DNA of 49,401 nucleotides from an uncultured Synergistales bacterium (GTDB lineage: Bacteria > Synergistota > Synergistia > Synergistales > Aminobacteriaceae). Position 1 is the first letter of the stretch. Each line of letters starts with the position of its first letter. Of this stretch, positions 42,422-49,401 are shown in pieces. The stretch covers positions 1 to 49,401 of the forward strand of contig CAJOEW010000005.1 in NCBI GenBank assembly GCA_905233525.1, given 5' to 3'. The notes below the pieces were generated by a model, which saw only the letters and a program-made list of their open reading frames with translations, was not told the origin of the DNA and did no database searches. Made by a program: the position numbers and the translations under genes.

Positions 42422-43405
42422 ATGTCAAAAATCACAATAGCAATAGATGCAATGGGCGGCGATCATGCTCCTGCTGAAATTTGTAAAGGCGCTGTTTTAG
42501 CATGCAAAGAATTTGAGGACATAGAAATAATTTTGACAGGCGATGAAGATAAAATTAAAGCATGTTTAGAACCTCATCCGCGCATAAAAATTCAACACAC
42601 GACCGAGATAATTACAATGGACGAACACCCGGCCAACGCCATTCGAAAAAAGAAAGATTCAAGCATGCGTATAGCTATGGAAATGGTGAGATCCGGTGAA
42701 GCTCAAGGCTGTGTCTCTGCAGGGAATACGGGTGCTATAGTTGCCGGTGGTGTGCTTGTTGTAGGGCGTTTAAAAGGAATTGACCGGCCTGCGTTAGGTG
42801 TGAGCCTTCCTACGATTGAGAGGCCGTCCTTTATGATTGATGTTGGTGCGACTGTTAGGTGCAAGCCTGAAAATTTATTACAGTTCGCGCTCATGGCAAA
42901 TATATACGCTGAAAAAATTTTGAAGATCAAAAATCCTGAAATAAAATTATTATCGAACGGCACAGAAGAAATTAAAGGCGATGAAACTGTGTTAGGTGCT
43001 AAAAGTTTGATCGAAGCCAGAAAAAATTTAAACTTTCAGGGATATCTCGAAGGCAATGAGATCGTTTGGGGACATAGCGACATTATTGTGTGCGACGGTT
43101 TTAACGGTAATGTTGCTTTGAAATTCGGCGAGGGCATTATGCAGGGCTTGAAGTCATTATTATTTGACGAGATCAAAAAATCATTCATGGCCAAATTCGG
43201 ATTATTATTCCTTGCGCCGGTAGTAAAAAAATTATGGACTCGCTTTAATTATGAAAAATACGGCGGCACTCCATTATTAGGCGTTAAAGGTTCTGTTATA
43301 AAGGCTCATGGACGATCAAAAGCACCGGCAATTTTAAGCGCAATATCTGCTGCACGCACGTTCATTGAAGAGGACGGAGCAAGCTTAATCAGCAGTGAGA
43401 TATAA
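42422..43405 (+). CDS. plsX: Acyl-ACP:phosphate acyltransferase PlsX
   Basis: 327 residues. It makes acyl-phosphate from acyl-ACP for phospholipid synthesis. The N-terminal ITIAIDAMGGDHAPAEICKGA is diagnostic. SAGNTGAIVAGG near 100, FMIDVGATVRC near 138 and the DGFNGNVALKFGEG motif near 223 form the active-site region. It starts 3 nt after fapR in a FapR-type operon, as in Firmicutes. The 23-nt gap to fabK holds only the SD of fabK. Confidence 0.97.
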   Translation: MSKITIAIDAMGGDHAPAEICKGAVLACKEFEDIEIILTGDEDKIKACLEPHPRIKIQHTTEIITMDEHPANAIRKKKDSSMRIAMEMVRSGEAQGCVSAGNTGAIVAGGVLVVGRLKGIDRPALGVSLPTIERPSFMIDVGATVRCKPENLLQFALMANIYAEKILKIKNPEIKLLSNGTEEIKGDETVLGAKSLIEARKNLNFQGYLEGNEIVWGHSDIIVCDGFNGNVALKFGEGIMQGLKSLLFDEIKKSFMAKFGLLFLAPVVKKLWTRFNYEKYGGTPLLGVKGSVIKAHGRSKAPAILSAISAARTFIEEDGASLISSEI

Positions 43406-43428
43406 AAATTTTCAAGAGGTGATAAAAA

Positions 43429-44376
43429 ATTTATATTCTGAAAAATAACCGCGTATGCAAAATTTTAGGAACTGAATATCCGTTGATTCAGGGCGGTATG
43501 GCTTGGGTGGCTAATGCTGAATTAGCTTCGGCTGTCAGTAACGCAGGCGGACTCGGAATAATTGCAGCTGCTGCCATGCCAAAAAATTTATTAGAGCAGG
43601 AAATAAAAAAGATCCGTGATTTATTGGAGCCTGGTAAAAAATTCGGTTTAAATATCATGCTCATGTCTCCAACGGCCGATGACGCTTTAGAAATTGCAGC
43701 CGAATATAAAGTTCCGGTCGTTACTACAGGTGCAGGAAGTCCAGGAAAAGTTTTAGAGCGCTTGAAACCTTTAGGAACTGCTGTAATTCCTGTTATAGCT
43801 TCTGTAGCTCAGGCTAAACGCGTTGAAAAACAAGGTGCTGATGCTGTTGTCGCTGAAGGCATGGAAGCTGGAGGACATATCGGAGAATTAACAACAATGG
43901 TATTAACGCCTCAAATCGCCCGCGCCGTAAATATTCCTGTTATATGTGCCGGAGGTATAGCTGACGGTCATGGAATTGCCGCGGCTGTAATGTTAGGTGC
44001 TGAAGGTTTTCAATTAGGCACGCGTTTTATATGCTGCAAAGAATGTACAGTTCATGATAATTATAAAAATGCTGTAGTCTCTGCACGCGATAGAAGTACA
44101 GCAGTAACAGGCCAAAGCTTGGGACATCCTGTGAGGTGTTTAAGAAATAAATTAACTGATGAATTTGAGAAGCTCGAAAAAAATAACGCTCCTGCCTCAG
44201 AAATTGAAGCTCTTGGAACTGGTAAATTACGCGCTGCCGTTGTTGATGGTGATACTGAATGGGGATCTCTCATGTCCGGTCAAAGCGCAGCAATGATAAA
44301 TGACATTCTGCCGGCAAAAGAGATCATCACGAAAATTTTTAACGAAGCTGAAAAATTATTGAAAGGCGGCGAATAA
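43429..44376 (+). CDS. fabK: Enoyl-ACP reductase II (flavoprotein) FabK, apparent ATT start
   Basis: 315 residues from ATT 43429. The track begins at an internal TTG (43483) inside the conserved start. The protein reads (M)YILKNNRVCKILGTEYPLIQGGMAWVA; FabK proteins begin with a matching N-R-x-C-x-L-x-x-x-YPIIQGGMAW segment. An in-frame stop lies at 43423, and no ATG, GTG or TTG lies between it and 43483. SD GAGG is 9 nt before the ATT. Other motifs are VTTGAGSP, VVAEGMEAGGHIG, CAGGIADGHGIAAA and GTRFICCKEC. It is the NADH/FMN-dependent last step of fatty-acid elongation, replacing FabI. Immediately abuts fabD. Confidence 0.93.
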   Translation: MYILKNNRVCKILGTEYPLIQGGMAWVANAELASAVSNAGGLGIIAAAAMPKNLLEQEIKKIRDLLEPGKKFGLNIMLMSPTADDALEIAAEYKVPVVTTGAGSPGKVLERLKPLGTAVIPVIASVAQAKRVEKQGADAVVAEGMEAGGHIGELTTMVLTPQIARAVNIPVICAGGIADGHGIAAAVMLGAEGFQLGTRFICCKECTVHDNYKNAVVSARDRSTAVTGQSLGHPVRCLRNKLTDEFEKLEKNNAPASEIEALGTGKLRAAVVDGDTEWGSLMSGQSAAMINDILPAKEIITKIFNEAEKLLKGGE

Positions 44377-45315
44377 ATGAATTACTCGATAATTTTTCCA
44401 GGCCAAGGCTCTCAAAAAATCGGTATGGGAAAAGAATTATATGACGCTTTCCCAGTTGCCAGATCAGTTTTTGAAGAGGCCGACGAGTCATTAAAATTCA
44501 ATTTAACGCGCTTGATGTTTGAAGGCGATGATCAGGAACTCGTTTTGACTCAAAATTCACAGCCTGCGATCATGACAGTAAGTTTTGCGGCGTATAAAGT
44601 TTTAACGGACGAGATGAAGATAAAATTAAATCCTGTCTGTTCTGCCGGTCATAGCTTAGGAGAATATACAGCTCTTGTTGCTTCGGGCGTTCTTTCGTTT
44701 TGTGAGGGCGTTAAACTCGTTCGTGACAGAGGGAAATTTATGCAGGAAGCCGTCGCTGAAGGTGTTGGTTCAATGGCTGCAATATTAGGACTGAAAGCTG
44801 ATGACGTTCGTGAAATTTGTAATGAAGTCTCGCAAAATAATGAGTGTCAGCCTGCGAATTTCAATGCTCCTGGCCAAGTAGTTATATCAGGTTTAAGTGA
44901 AGCTGTTGACGCTGCGATCGTTAAAGCTCAGGAAAAAGGAGCAAAACGCGCAAAAAAATTAAAGGTCAGCGCTCCTTTTCACAGCAAATTTATGACACCG
45001 GCAGCAGAAAAATTAAAACAGGAATTTTTAAAATGCACCTGGAATAAATCAGCCTGGCCTATAATCGCAAATTGTACAGCCAGACCTGTTGATGATAATA
45101 ATTTTCAGGAATTGCTTTATAAACAGACGTTCAGCCCTGTTTTATGGGAAGACAGCGTAATTTATATGGTCGATGATCTTAAAATTGATACGTTCTTTGA
45201 ATTTGGTCAGGGCGATGTTTTAACAGGCTTGATTAAACGCACGAGAACAGGCTTAAATTTAAAATCAGCCGGCACGCCTTCAAAGCTTGAGGAGATTGCA
45301 GAATGCTTGCGCTGA
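44377..45315 (+). CDS. fabD: Malonyl CoA-ACP transacylase
   Basis: 312 residues. It loads malonyl onto ACP. The N-terminal IIFPGQGSQKIGMGKELY and active serine in SAGHSLGEYTALVASG near 92 are clear. Active-site His is in SAPFHSKFM near 205. QNSQPAIMTVS and NCTARPVDD are typical. Starts directly after the fabK stop (no gap) and overlaps fabG by 13 nt, so strong coupling is likely. Part of the FapR-controlled lipid operon. Confidence 0.97.
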   Translation: MNYSIIFPGQGSQKIGMGKELYDAFPVARSVFEEADESLKFNLTRLMFEGDDQELVLTQNSQPAIMTVSFAAYKVLTDEMKIKLNPVCSAGHSLGEYTALVASGVLSFCEGVKLVRDRGKFMQEAVAEGVGSMAAILGLKADDVREICNEVSQNNECQPANFNAPGQVVISGLSEAVDAAIVKAQEKGAKRAKKLKVSAPFHSKFMTPAAEKLKQEFLKCTWNKSAWPIIANCTARPVDDNNFQELLYKQTFSPVLWEDSVIYMVDDLKIDTFFEFGQGDVLTGLIKRTRTGLNLKSAGTPSKLEEIAECLR

Positions 45316-46040
45316 TTACAGGAGCTTCACGAGGAATAGGACGGGCGGTAGCTTTAGAACTTGCTAAAAATAATTTTGACGTTGCTTTAAATTATAATCA
45401 TAGTCAAGGCGAAGCTGAAAACCTCTTAAATGAAATTAACGCGCTCGGAAATGTTAAGGCCGGAATCTTTCAAGCTGATGTAGCTGATAATGATCAAGTC
45501 GTAGAAATGTTTTCGGACATAAAAAATTATTTCGGCGTTCATGTAAGTGTACTTGTAAATAATGCCGGACTGACTCGCGATAATTTGATCCTGCGCATGA
45601 AAATTGAAGACTGGCAAACGGTTATAAACGCTGATTTAAATTCTGTTTTCTATTGCACAAAATCAGCTATACGCGACATGATGAAAGCTAAGTACGGCAG
45701 AATTATAAACATCGCTTCGATCTCAGGCTTAATCGGAAATTTCGGACAGGCAAATTATTCAGCAGCTAAGGCCGGAATCATAGGACTTACAAAAGCTGCT
45801 GCACGTGAATACGCTTCGAAGGGAATTACAGTTAATGCGGTAGCTCCTGGTGTAATTGAAACCGATATGACGCGCGCAATGCCTGAAGACGCAAGAAACG
45901 CAATTATAAATAATGTTCCGTTAAATAAAATTGGTGAACCTCAAGATATTGCGAATGCGGTGTTATTTTTTGCGGGTGAATGCAGTAAATATATTACAGG
46001 TCAAGTTTTGGCTGTTGACGGCGGCTTGACAATGTGTTAA
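45303..46040 (+). CDS. fabG: 3-oxoacyl-ACP reductase FabG
   Basis: 245 residues, normal length. Short-chain dehydrogenase. Cofactor site ALITGASRGIGRAVALELA at the N-terminus, NNAG near 86, catalytic Ser in INIASISGLIGNFGQ near 140 and Tyr-Lys in NYSAAKAGIIGLTKAAARE near 153-157. C-terminal YITGQVLAVDGG is the family ending. NADPH-dependent reduction of 3-oxoacyl-ACP. Overlaps fabD by 13 nt. Confidence 0.97.
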   Translation: MLALITGASRGIGRAVALELAKNNFDVALNYNHSQGEAENLLNEINALGNVKAGIFQADVADNDQVVEMFSDIKNYFGVHVSVLVNNAGLTRDNLILRMKIEDWQTVINADLNSVFYCTKSAIRDMMKAKYGRIINIASISGLIGNFGQANYSAAKAGIIGLTKAAAREYASKGITVNAVAPGVIETDMTRAMPEDARNAIINNVPLNKIGEPQDIANAVLFFAGECSKYITGQVLAVDGGLTMC

Positions 46041-46082
46041 AAATTGCGCGTTTGAAATTTTTAAGGGAGGTGAGTAATTGAA

Positions 46083-46334
46083 ATGCAGCGTGAAGAAGTA
46101 GTAGAACGTCTTACGAAAATAATTACGGATCGTTTAGGTGTTGAAGCCGATCAGATTGTGCCTGATGCTACATTTAACGAGGATTTAGGCGCTGATTCAT
46201 TAGATCTTGTTGAACTTATCATGGGAATTGAGGAAGAATTTGACATTGAGATTCCCGACGAGGATGCCGAAAAATTAACGACAGTCGGTGAAGCATTAAA
46301 ATACACGCTTGAAAAGATCGGTGTGGAAGAATAA
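46083..46334 (+). CDS. acpP: Acyl carrier protein
   Basis: 83 residues, acidic, four-helix. The phosphopantetheine Ser is in [22 protein letters not shown] near residue 39; [19 protein letters not shown] is the third/fourth helix region. It carries acyl chains through FabD, FabG, FabK and FabF. SD GGGAGGTGA is upstream. A strong terminator follows, so acpP would be made in excess over fabF and rnc. Confidence 0.97.
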   Translation: MQREEVVERLTKIITDRLGVEADQIVPDATFNEDLGADSLDLVELIMGIEEEFDIEIPDEDAEKLTTVGEALKYTLEKIGVEE

Positions 46335-46352
46335 CAATGCCGTTGAATATTG

Positions 46353-46394
46353 CGGGGTGAAGGGCGATTTTTTTGGAACCTTGCCCCGTTTTTT
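46353..46394 (+). terminator. Rho-independent terminator between acpP and fabF
   Basis: CGGGG then AAGG pair with CCTT then CCCCG across a small internal bulge; six T follow. No clear new promoter is seen in the 85-nt gap, so fabF depends on read-through or an undetected promoter. Confidence 0.8.
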
Positions 46395-46419
46395 GTGTAT
46401 AGATTAAGGAGTTGATTAC

Positions 46420-47667
46420 ATGACAGAAAAACGCAGAGTCGTTGTCACAGGCTTAGGTCCAGTCAGTCCGATCGGCATAGGTAAGGAAATTTATTGGGAT
46501 GCCTTGCGCAATGCTAAAAACGGAATACAAAAGATCACAGATTTTGATCTTGGAGATTGTCCTGTAACAATAGGTGCGGAAGTAAAAGATTTTGAGCCTG
46601 AAAAATTCATGCCTCTCAAAGAAGCCAGACGCGCGGATCGTGTGATTCAATTTGCTGTTGCGGCTTCAAAGCTTGCTGTAGAGGATTCCGGCATTGATTT
46701 ATCTTCAATGGATCCATATAGAATCGGCGTATATATCGGAACTGGTCAAGGCGGTATTGAAACGTCATTTAGTAATTTCAGGGTAATGCTCGAAAAAGGA
46801 TCGCGCCGTGTCAGTCCGCATTTTATCCCTATGATGATCTCGAACATGTCTACGGCTTATGTTGCTATATTGCTTGGAGCAAAAGGCCCTAATATGTGTG
46901 TAGTAACAGCTTGTGCAACGTCGTTACATAGTATGGGCGAGGCTTATCACGCGATCGTCAGAGATGATGCCGATGTAATAATTTCAGGCGGTTCGGAAGC
47001 GGCATTAAGAGCTATAAGTATTGCCGGATTTGCTTCAATGAAGGCATTATCAACAAGGTGCGATGAACCTGAAAAAGCGAGCCGGCCATTTGATAAAAAC
47101 CGTGACGGATTTGTAATGGGCGAAGGTGCCGGCGTTGTAGTTCTTGAAGAATTAAATCACGCGCTTGCACGAAATGCCCATATATATGCAGAATTTACAG
47201 GCTATGGAACTTCATGCGATGCAAGTCATATTACTGCGCCTGATCCAGAAGCACGCGGAGCCATTTTTGCAACAGAACACGCTATGAAAATGTCAGGCTG
47301 GAATAAAGATCAAATTGATTATATAAATGCTCACGGCACGTCAACAGGTTTAAACGACAAAATGGAAGCCGGAATGATCAATAAATTTTTTGGCGAATAT
47401 GCTAAAAATATAACTGTTACATCTACGAAGAGCATGATCGGACATTGTTTAGGAGCAGCCGGAGGACTTGAAGTAATTGCGTCATTGCAGGCCATCGAAG
47501 AAGGTTATATACATCCGACGCTGAATTATGAAACGCCTGATCCTGAGTGCGATATAAATATTTCAACCGGTGCCGGCGTGAAACGTGAAGTAAACCGTTT
47601 GCTTGTTAATAGTTTTGGATTCGGCGGACATAACGGCGTTTTAGCATTTGAGAAATTTAAAGGCTGA
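46420..47667 (+). CDS. fabF: Beta-ketoacyl-ACP synthase II
   Basis: 415 residues. Start RRVVVTGLGPVSPIG. The catalytic Cys is in VVTACATSLHSMGEAY near 165; active His residues are in INAHGTSTGLND near 305 and MIGHCLGAAGGLE near 342. NSFGFGGHNGVLAFEKF is the family ending. It extends acyl-ACP with malonyl-ACP. AAGGAG lies 9 nt before the ATG. Followed 2 nt later by rnc, as in many bacteria. Confidence 0.97.
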   Translation: MTEKRRVVVTGLGPVSPIGIGKEIYWDALRNAKNGIQKITDFDLGDCPVTIGAEVKDFEPEKFMPLKEARRADRVIQFAVAASKLAVEDSGIDLSSMDPYRIGVYIGTGQGGIETSFSNFRVMLEKGSRRVSPHFIPMMISNMSTAYVAILLGAKGPNMCVVTACATSLHSMGEAYHAIVRDDADVIISGGSEAALRAISIAGFASMKALSTRCDEPEKASRPFDKNRDGFVMGEGAGVVVLEELNHALARNAHIYAEFTGYGTSCDASHITAPDPEARGAIFATEHAMKMSGWNKDQIDYINAHGTSTGLNDKMEAGMINKFFGEYAKNITVTSTKSMIGHCLGAAGGLEVIASLQAIEEGYIHPTLNYETPDPECDINISTGAGVKREVNRLLVNSFGFGGHNGVLAFEKFKG

Positions 47668-47669
47668 TT

Positions 47670-48443
47670 ATGAACGAATATCACGGACCGTTACGCGAGC
47701 GTGCAATTATTGATGAGCGCGATCTTGACAGGCTTGAGGAAGATTTAGGCTATAAATTCAATGATCGTTTAACGTTAGAAGAAGCATTAACGCATTCGTC
47801 ATATTCTCACGAGCAGGGATTATATTACGATAATGAGCGGCTTGAATTTTTAGGCGATGCTATTTTAGATTTTGTTACGGCGCGTGCTTTATACAGAATG
47901 TATCCTGATGCAGGCGAGGGCGAATTAACAAATATGCGTTCTGAACTTGTGAGAGCTGAAAGTTTATACAGGAAAGCCGAAATTTTGCGAGTGCCTTATT
48001 TATTATTGCACGGGCGTTCAATGAGATCCGAGAATCTTCCGCGCTCAATATGTTCTGACGCAGTGGAGGCCATTATCGGAGCTATTTGCATTGACGGCGG
48101 AGTTGCAGCTGCTGAAAAAGTTATCAAGAAATTATTTTTAAGCAGTGTTGACGAGCAGGAAGCAGAATTAGATCCTAAATCACGTCTGCAAATCTGGTTA
48201 CAAAAGCGCGGATTGCCTTTACCTGTATATGAGCTTATCAGAGTCACAGGGCCGTCGCATAAACCTTTATTTGAAGTTCGTTTACGCATGAACGGTTTTG
48301 ATCACACGTCGACGGACACAACAAGAAAAGGCGCTGAATCAAATGTTGCCGAAGCGATATTAAACGATTTAAAAGAGCAGGAGCTTAAAGAATTAAAAGC
48401 TGCCGAAAAAAATCAGGCTCAGCAAGATTATGACGGCGATTAA
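47670..48443 (+). CDS. rnc: Ribonuclease III
   Basis: 257 residues. The catalytic domain has the signature NERLEFLGDAILDFVTARALY near 59-79 and DAVEAIIGAICIDGG near 130, holding the Mg-binding acids. The dsRNA-binding domain is at about 170-240 (DPKSRLQIWLQKRG to GAESNVAEAILNDL). A Glu/Lys-rich tail ends the chain. It processes rRNA and dsRNA. Follows fabF and overlaps the TroA-like gene by 14 nt. Confidence 0.96.
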   Translation: MNEYHGPLRERAIIDERDLDRLEEDLGYKFNDRLTLEEALTHSSYSHEQGLYYDNERLEFLGDAILDFVTARALYRMYPDAGEGELTNMRSELVRAESLYRKAEILRVPYLLLHGRSMRSENLPRSICSDAVEAIIGAICIDGGVAAAEKVIKKLFLSSVDEQEAELDPKSRLQIWLQKRGLPLPVYELIRVTGPSHKPLFEVRLRMNGFDHTSTDTTRKGAESNVAEAILNDLKEQELKELKAAEKNQAQQDYDGD

Positions 48444-49272
48444 AAAATTTTTAGTCTGCTTAATATTTTTATTGCTTGCAAATTCAACAGCCATGAGTGC
48501 AGAAAAGCTGAAAATAGCCGTAACTCACCCATGGCTTGCTATTTTAGCGAGTTTTATTGGCGGCGCTGAAGTTGAAATAATTCAAATATTAACCTGGAAT
48601 CCTGACGGCGATTTAATCAGAACATCGAACGGAAAAATTTTAAAAGAGCTTCCAGACCGCACAAAGATAATCGCAATAGACGAGGCCGAAGCAAAATCAG
48701 CAGGAATAAATTTAAACAAGAACGAAAAAAATTTTGACATAAGATTATTATATAAACCTTTCCCGATCGGCATTAACAGGATCGCAGATCCTTCTGTAGT
48801 GCCTTTTGTCGCTCAAAGAGTTTTAACGGCTTTATCAGAATGGGACGCGGCAAATTATCCGTTTTATCAAAGAAGGCTAGCAGAATTTCAAGCTCGTTTA
48901 TCAAGTTCAATGTTAGCAGGCCAAGTTTTAAACGGCGCTTTAATTTATGATCTAAGTGTTTCATCAGGGATTTTATTACAAGCTGCCGGTTGTAAAATCT
49001 CACGTCCGTCAAGTGAAATGCTTACGCAGCTGCAAAATTACGGAGCGGGCGCATTAAAAAATTTTGCCAATGAGAAACATTCACAAGGCTATATTATATT
49101 TATGGACGCATGGACGCATAAAAATATAAAGCGTCATCTCGAAGGACGTTCAGACGTATATTTATGGGCATTGCCTTCGATTGAAATGGATTATCCGTCA
49201 TTTTTGCACGAGCAATATATTTCATTATGGCAGAAAATAACAGCCAAGCCTTTACCAGGAATACGCAGATAA
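48430..49272 (+). CDS. TroA-like metal-binding lipoprotein-family protein, apparently degenerate site
   Basis: 280 residues. The start MTAIKKFLVCLIFLLLANSTAMSA is a signal peptide. LKIAVTHPWLAILASFIGGAEVEIIQIL follows the ZnuA/TroA opening, and PSVVPFVAQRVLTALSEWDAANYPFYQRRLAEFQARL matches the long backbone helix region of that fold. The usual metal ligand motif after the first strand (DPHxYEPxPxD) is replaced by WNPDGDLIRTS, with no His, so normal Zn/Mn binding is doubtful. No permease or ATPase follows in view. It may be a specialised or redundant homologue. Placed at the end of the rnc operon by a 14-nt overlap. Confidence 0.6.
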   Translation: MTAIKKFLVCLIFLLLANSTAMSAEKLKIAVTHPWLAILASFIGGAEVEIIQILTWNPDGDLIRTSNGKILKELPDRTKIIAIDEAEAKSAGINLNKNEKNFDIRLLYKPFPIGINRIADPSVVPFVAQRVLTALSEWDAANYPFYQRRLAEFQARLSSSMLAGQVLNGALIYDLSVSSGILLQAAGCKISRPSSEMLTQLQNYGAGALKNFANEKHSQGYIIFMDAWTHKNIKRHLEGRSDVYLWALPSIEMDYPSFLHEQYISLWQKITAKPLPGIRR

Positions 49273-49287
49273 TTTTTTTGTGAGCTT

Positions 49288-49296
49288 TGATATAAT
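49288..49296 (+). promoter_or_regulatory. Extended -10 for the terminal repeat gene
   Basis: TGATATAAT, same form as at livK, 22 nt before the GGAGG of the next frame. No clear -35 in the expected position. Confidence 0.45.
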
Positions 49297-49332
49297 TTGC
49301 ACGTTAAATCATATAAACGGAGGTTGATTTTT

Positions 49333-49401
49333 TTGGAATTTGCGTATAATAAAATTGGATCAGAGATCAGAGATCAGAGATCAGAGATCAGAGATCAGAG
49401 A
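49333..49401 (+). CDS. 5' end of an unidentified gene beginning with heptanucleotide repeats
   Basis: TTG 49333 lies 9 nt after GGAGG, a spacing used at other TTG starts here, and behind an extended -10. The frame reads MEFAYNKIG and then repeats SEIRDQR as far as the window goes. It is absent from the track because it runs off the end. The product cannot be named. The repeat is discussed as a separate feature. Confidence 0.5.
   Translation, partial: MEFAYNKIGSEIRDQRSEIRDQR
49358..49401 (+). repeat. 7-bp tandem repeat GATCAGA, six full units to the window end
   Basis: Perfect units at 49358, 49365, 49372, 49379, 49386 and 49393, plus two bases. Seven is not a multiple of three, so three units give the seven codons D-Q-R-S-E-I-R in all three plus-strand frames, with no stop in any of them. 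The minus strand reads TGA within the repeat. The tract starts 25 nt into the apparent reading frame. The true length is unknown, since the window stops inside it. Confidence 0.97.

Noticed and set aside
49358-49401. CRISPR array or attachment site at the window end
   Set aside because: The units are 7 bp and directly contiguous with no spacers, so this is a simple tandem repeat.

Overview
The window reads as the chromosome of a low-GC, AT-rich diderm bacterium of the Synergistota (Synergistetes). The most specific clue is the secreted protein at 26562-27698. Its C-terminus (SSSGC, then a hydrophobic helix, then KKR) has the layout of the Synergist-CTERM sorting signal. TolC plus a periplasmic lytic transglycosylase indicate two membranes. 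The rest fits an anaerobic amino-acid fermenter: branched-chain amino-acid uptake, phosphate butyryltransferase, formate-tetrahydrofolate ligase with a cyclodeaminase-type partner, a biotin-dependent carboxyltransferase, a cobalamin-pathway reductase, FabK as enoyl reductase, and CheV/CheW. The taxonomic call is inference from family knowledge, because no search was run.

Layout. 1-737: a cbiJ gene cut by the window edge. 800-4055: a small secreted unknown and the minus-strand one-carbon cluster fhs-fchA-folK. 4195-8595: yggS-sepF-divIVA-recG-recX. 8596-9027: 430 bases without an intact gene, holding a promoter, an SD and decayed coding remnants. 9028-13729: livK, a terminator, then livH, a fused livM-livG, and livF, ending in a terminator shared with convergent argH. 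15304-20637: mazG (apparent AUU start), a carboxyltransferase, phoH and a PgpH-type c-di-AMP phosphodiesterase. 20720-24517: an orphan binding protein, citX, cheV and an HI0933-type flavoprotein. 24612-27698: tolC, a lytic transglycosylase and the Synergist-CTERM protein. 27785-30010: a PAS-dynamin-like GTPase fusion. 29988-31700: mutL, apparently leaderless. Then a CAU tRNA, a ROK sugar kinase, cheW, an AMIN-amidase and a GerMN protein. 36271-37541: two adjacent decayed genes (rdgB and a GT92 glycosyltransferase). 37552-41623: an aminotransferase, mnmA, ccdA and ptb. 41855-48443: the lipid operon fapR-plsX-fabK-fabD-fabG-acpP-fabF-rnc under a consensus promoter with a FapR-like operator, followed by a degenerate TroA-like protein. 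The window ends inside a new reading frame built of 7-bp tandem repeats.

Signs worth noting. Clear promoters (TTGACG or TTGTGA, 17 bp, TATAAT-like) occur before the tRNA, fapR, ptb and ROK genes. Three genes (mazG, fabK, fhs) lack a usable ATG/GTG/TTG where the conserved protein begins, but have an SD followed at 8-9 nt by ATT. mutL shows a -35/-10 pair placed so that transcription would begin at its ATG. The closing heptanucleotide tract is open in all three forward frames, as expected of a phase-variable coding repeat. The most unusual protein is the PAS-dynamin fusion. Decay by deletion in rdgB and GT92 suggests ongoing gene loss.
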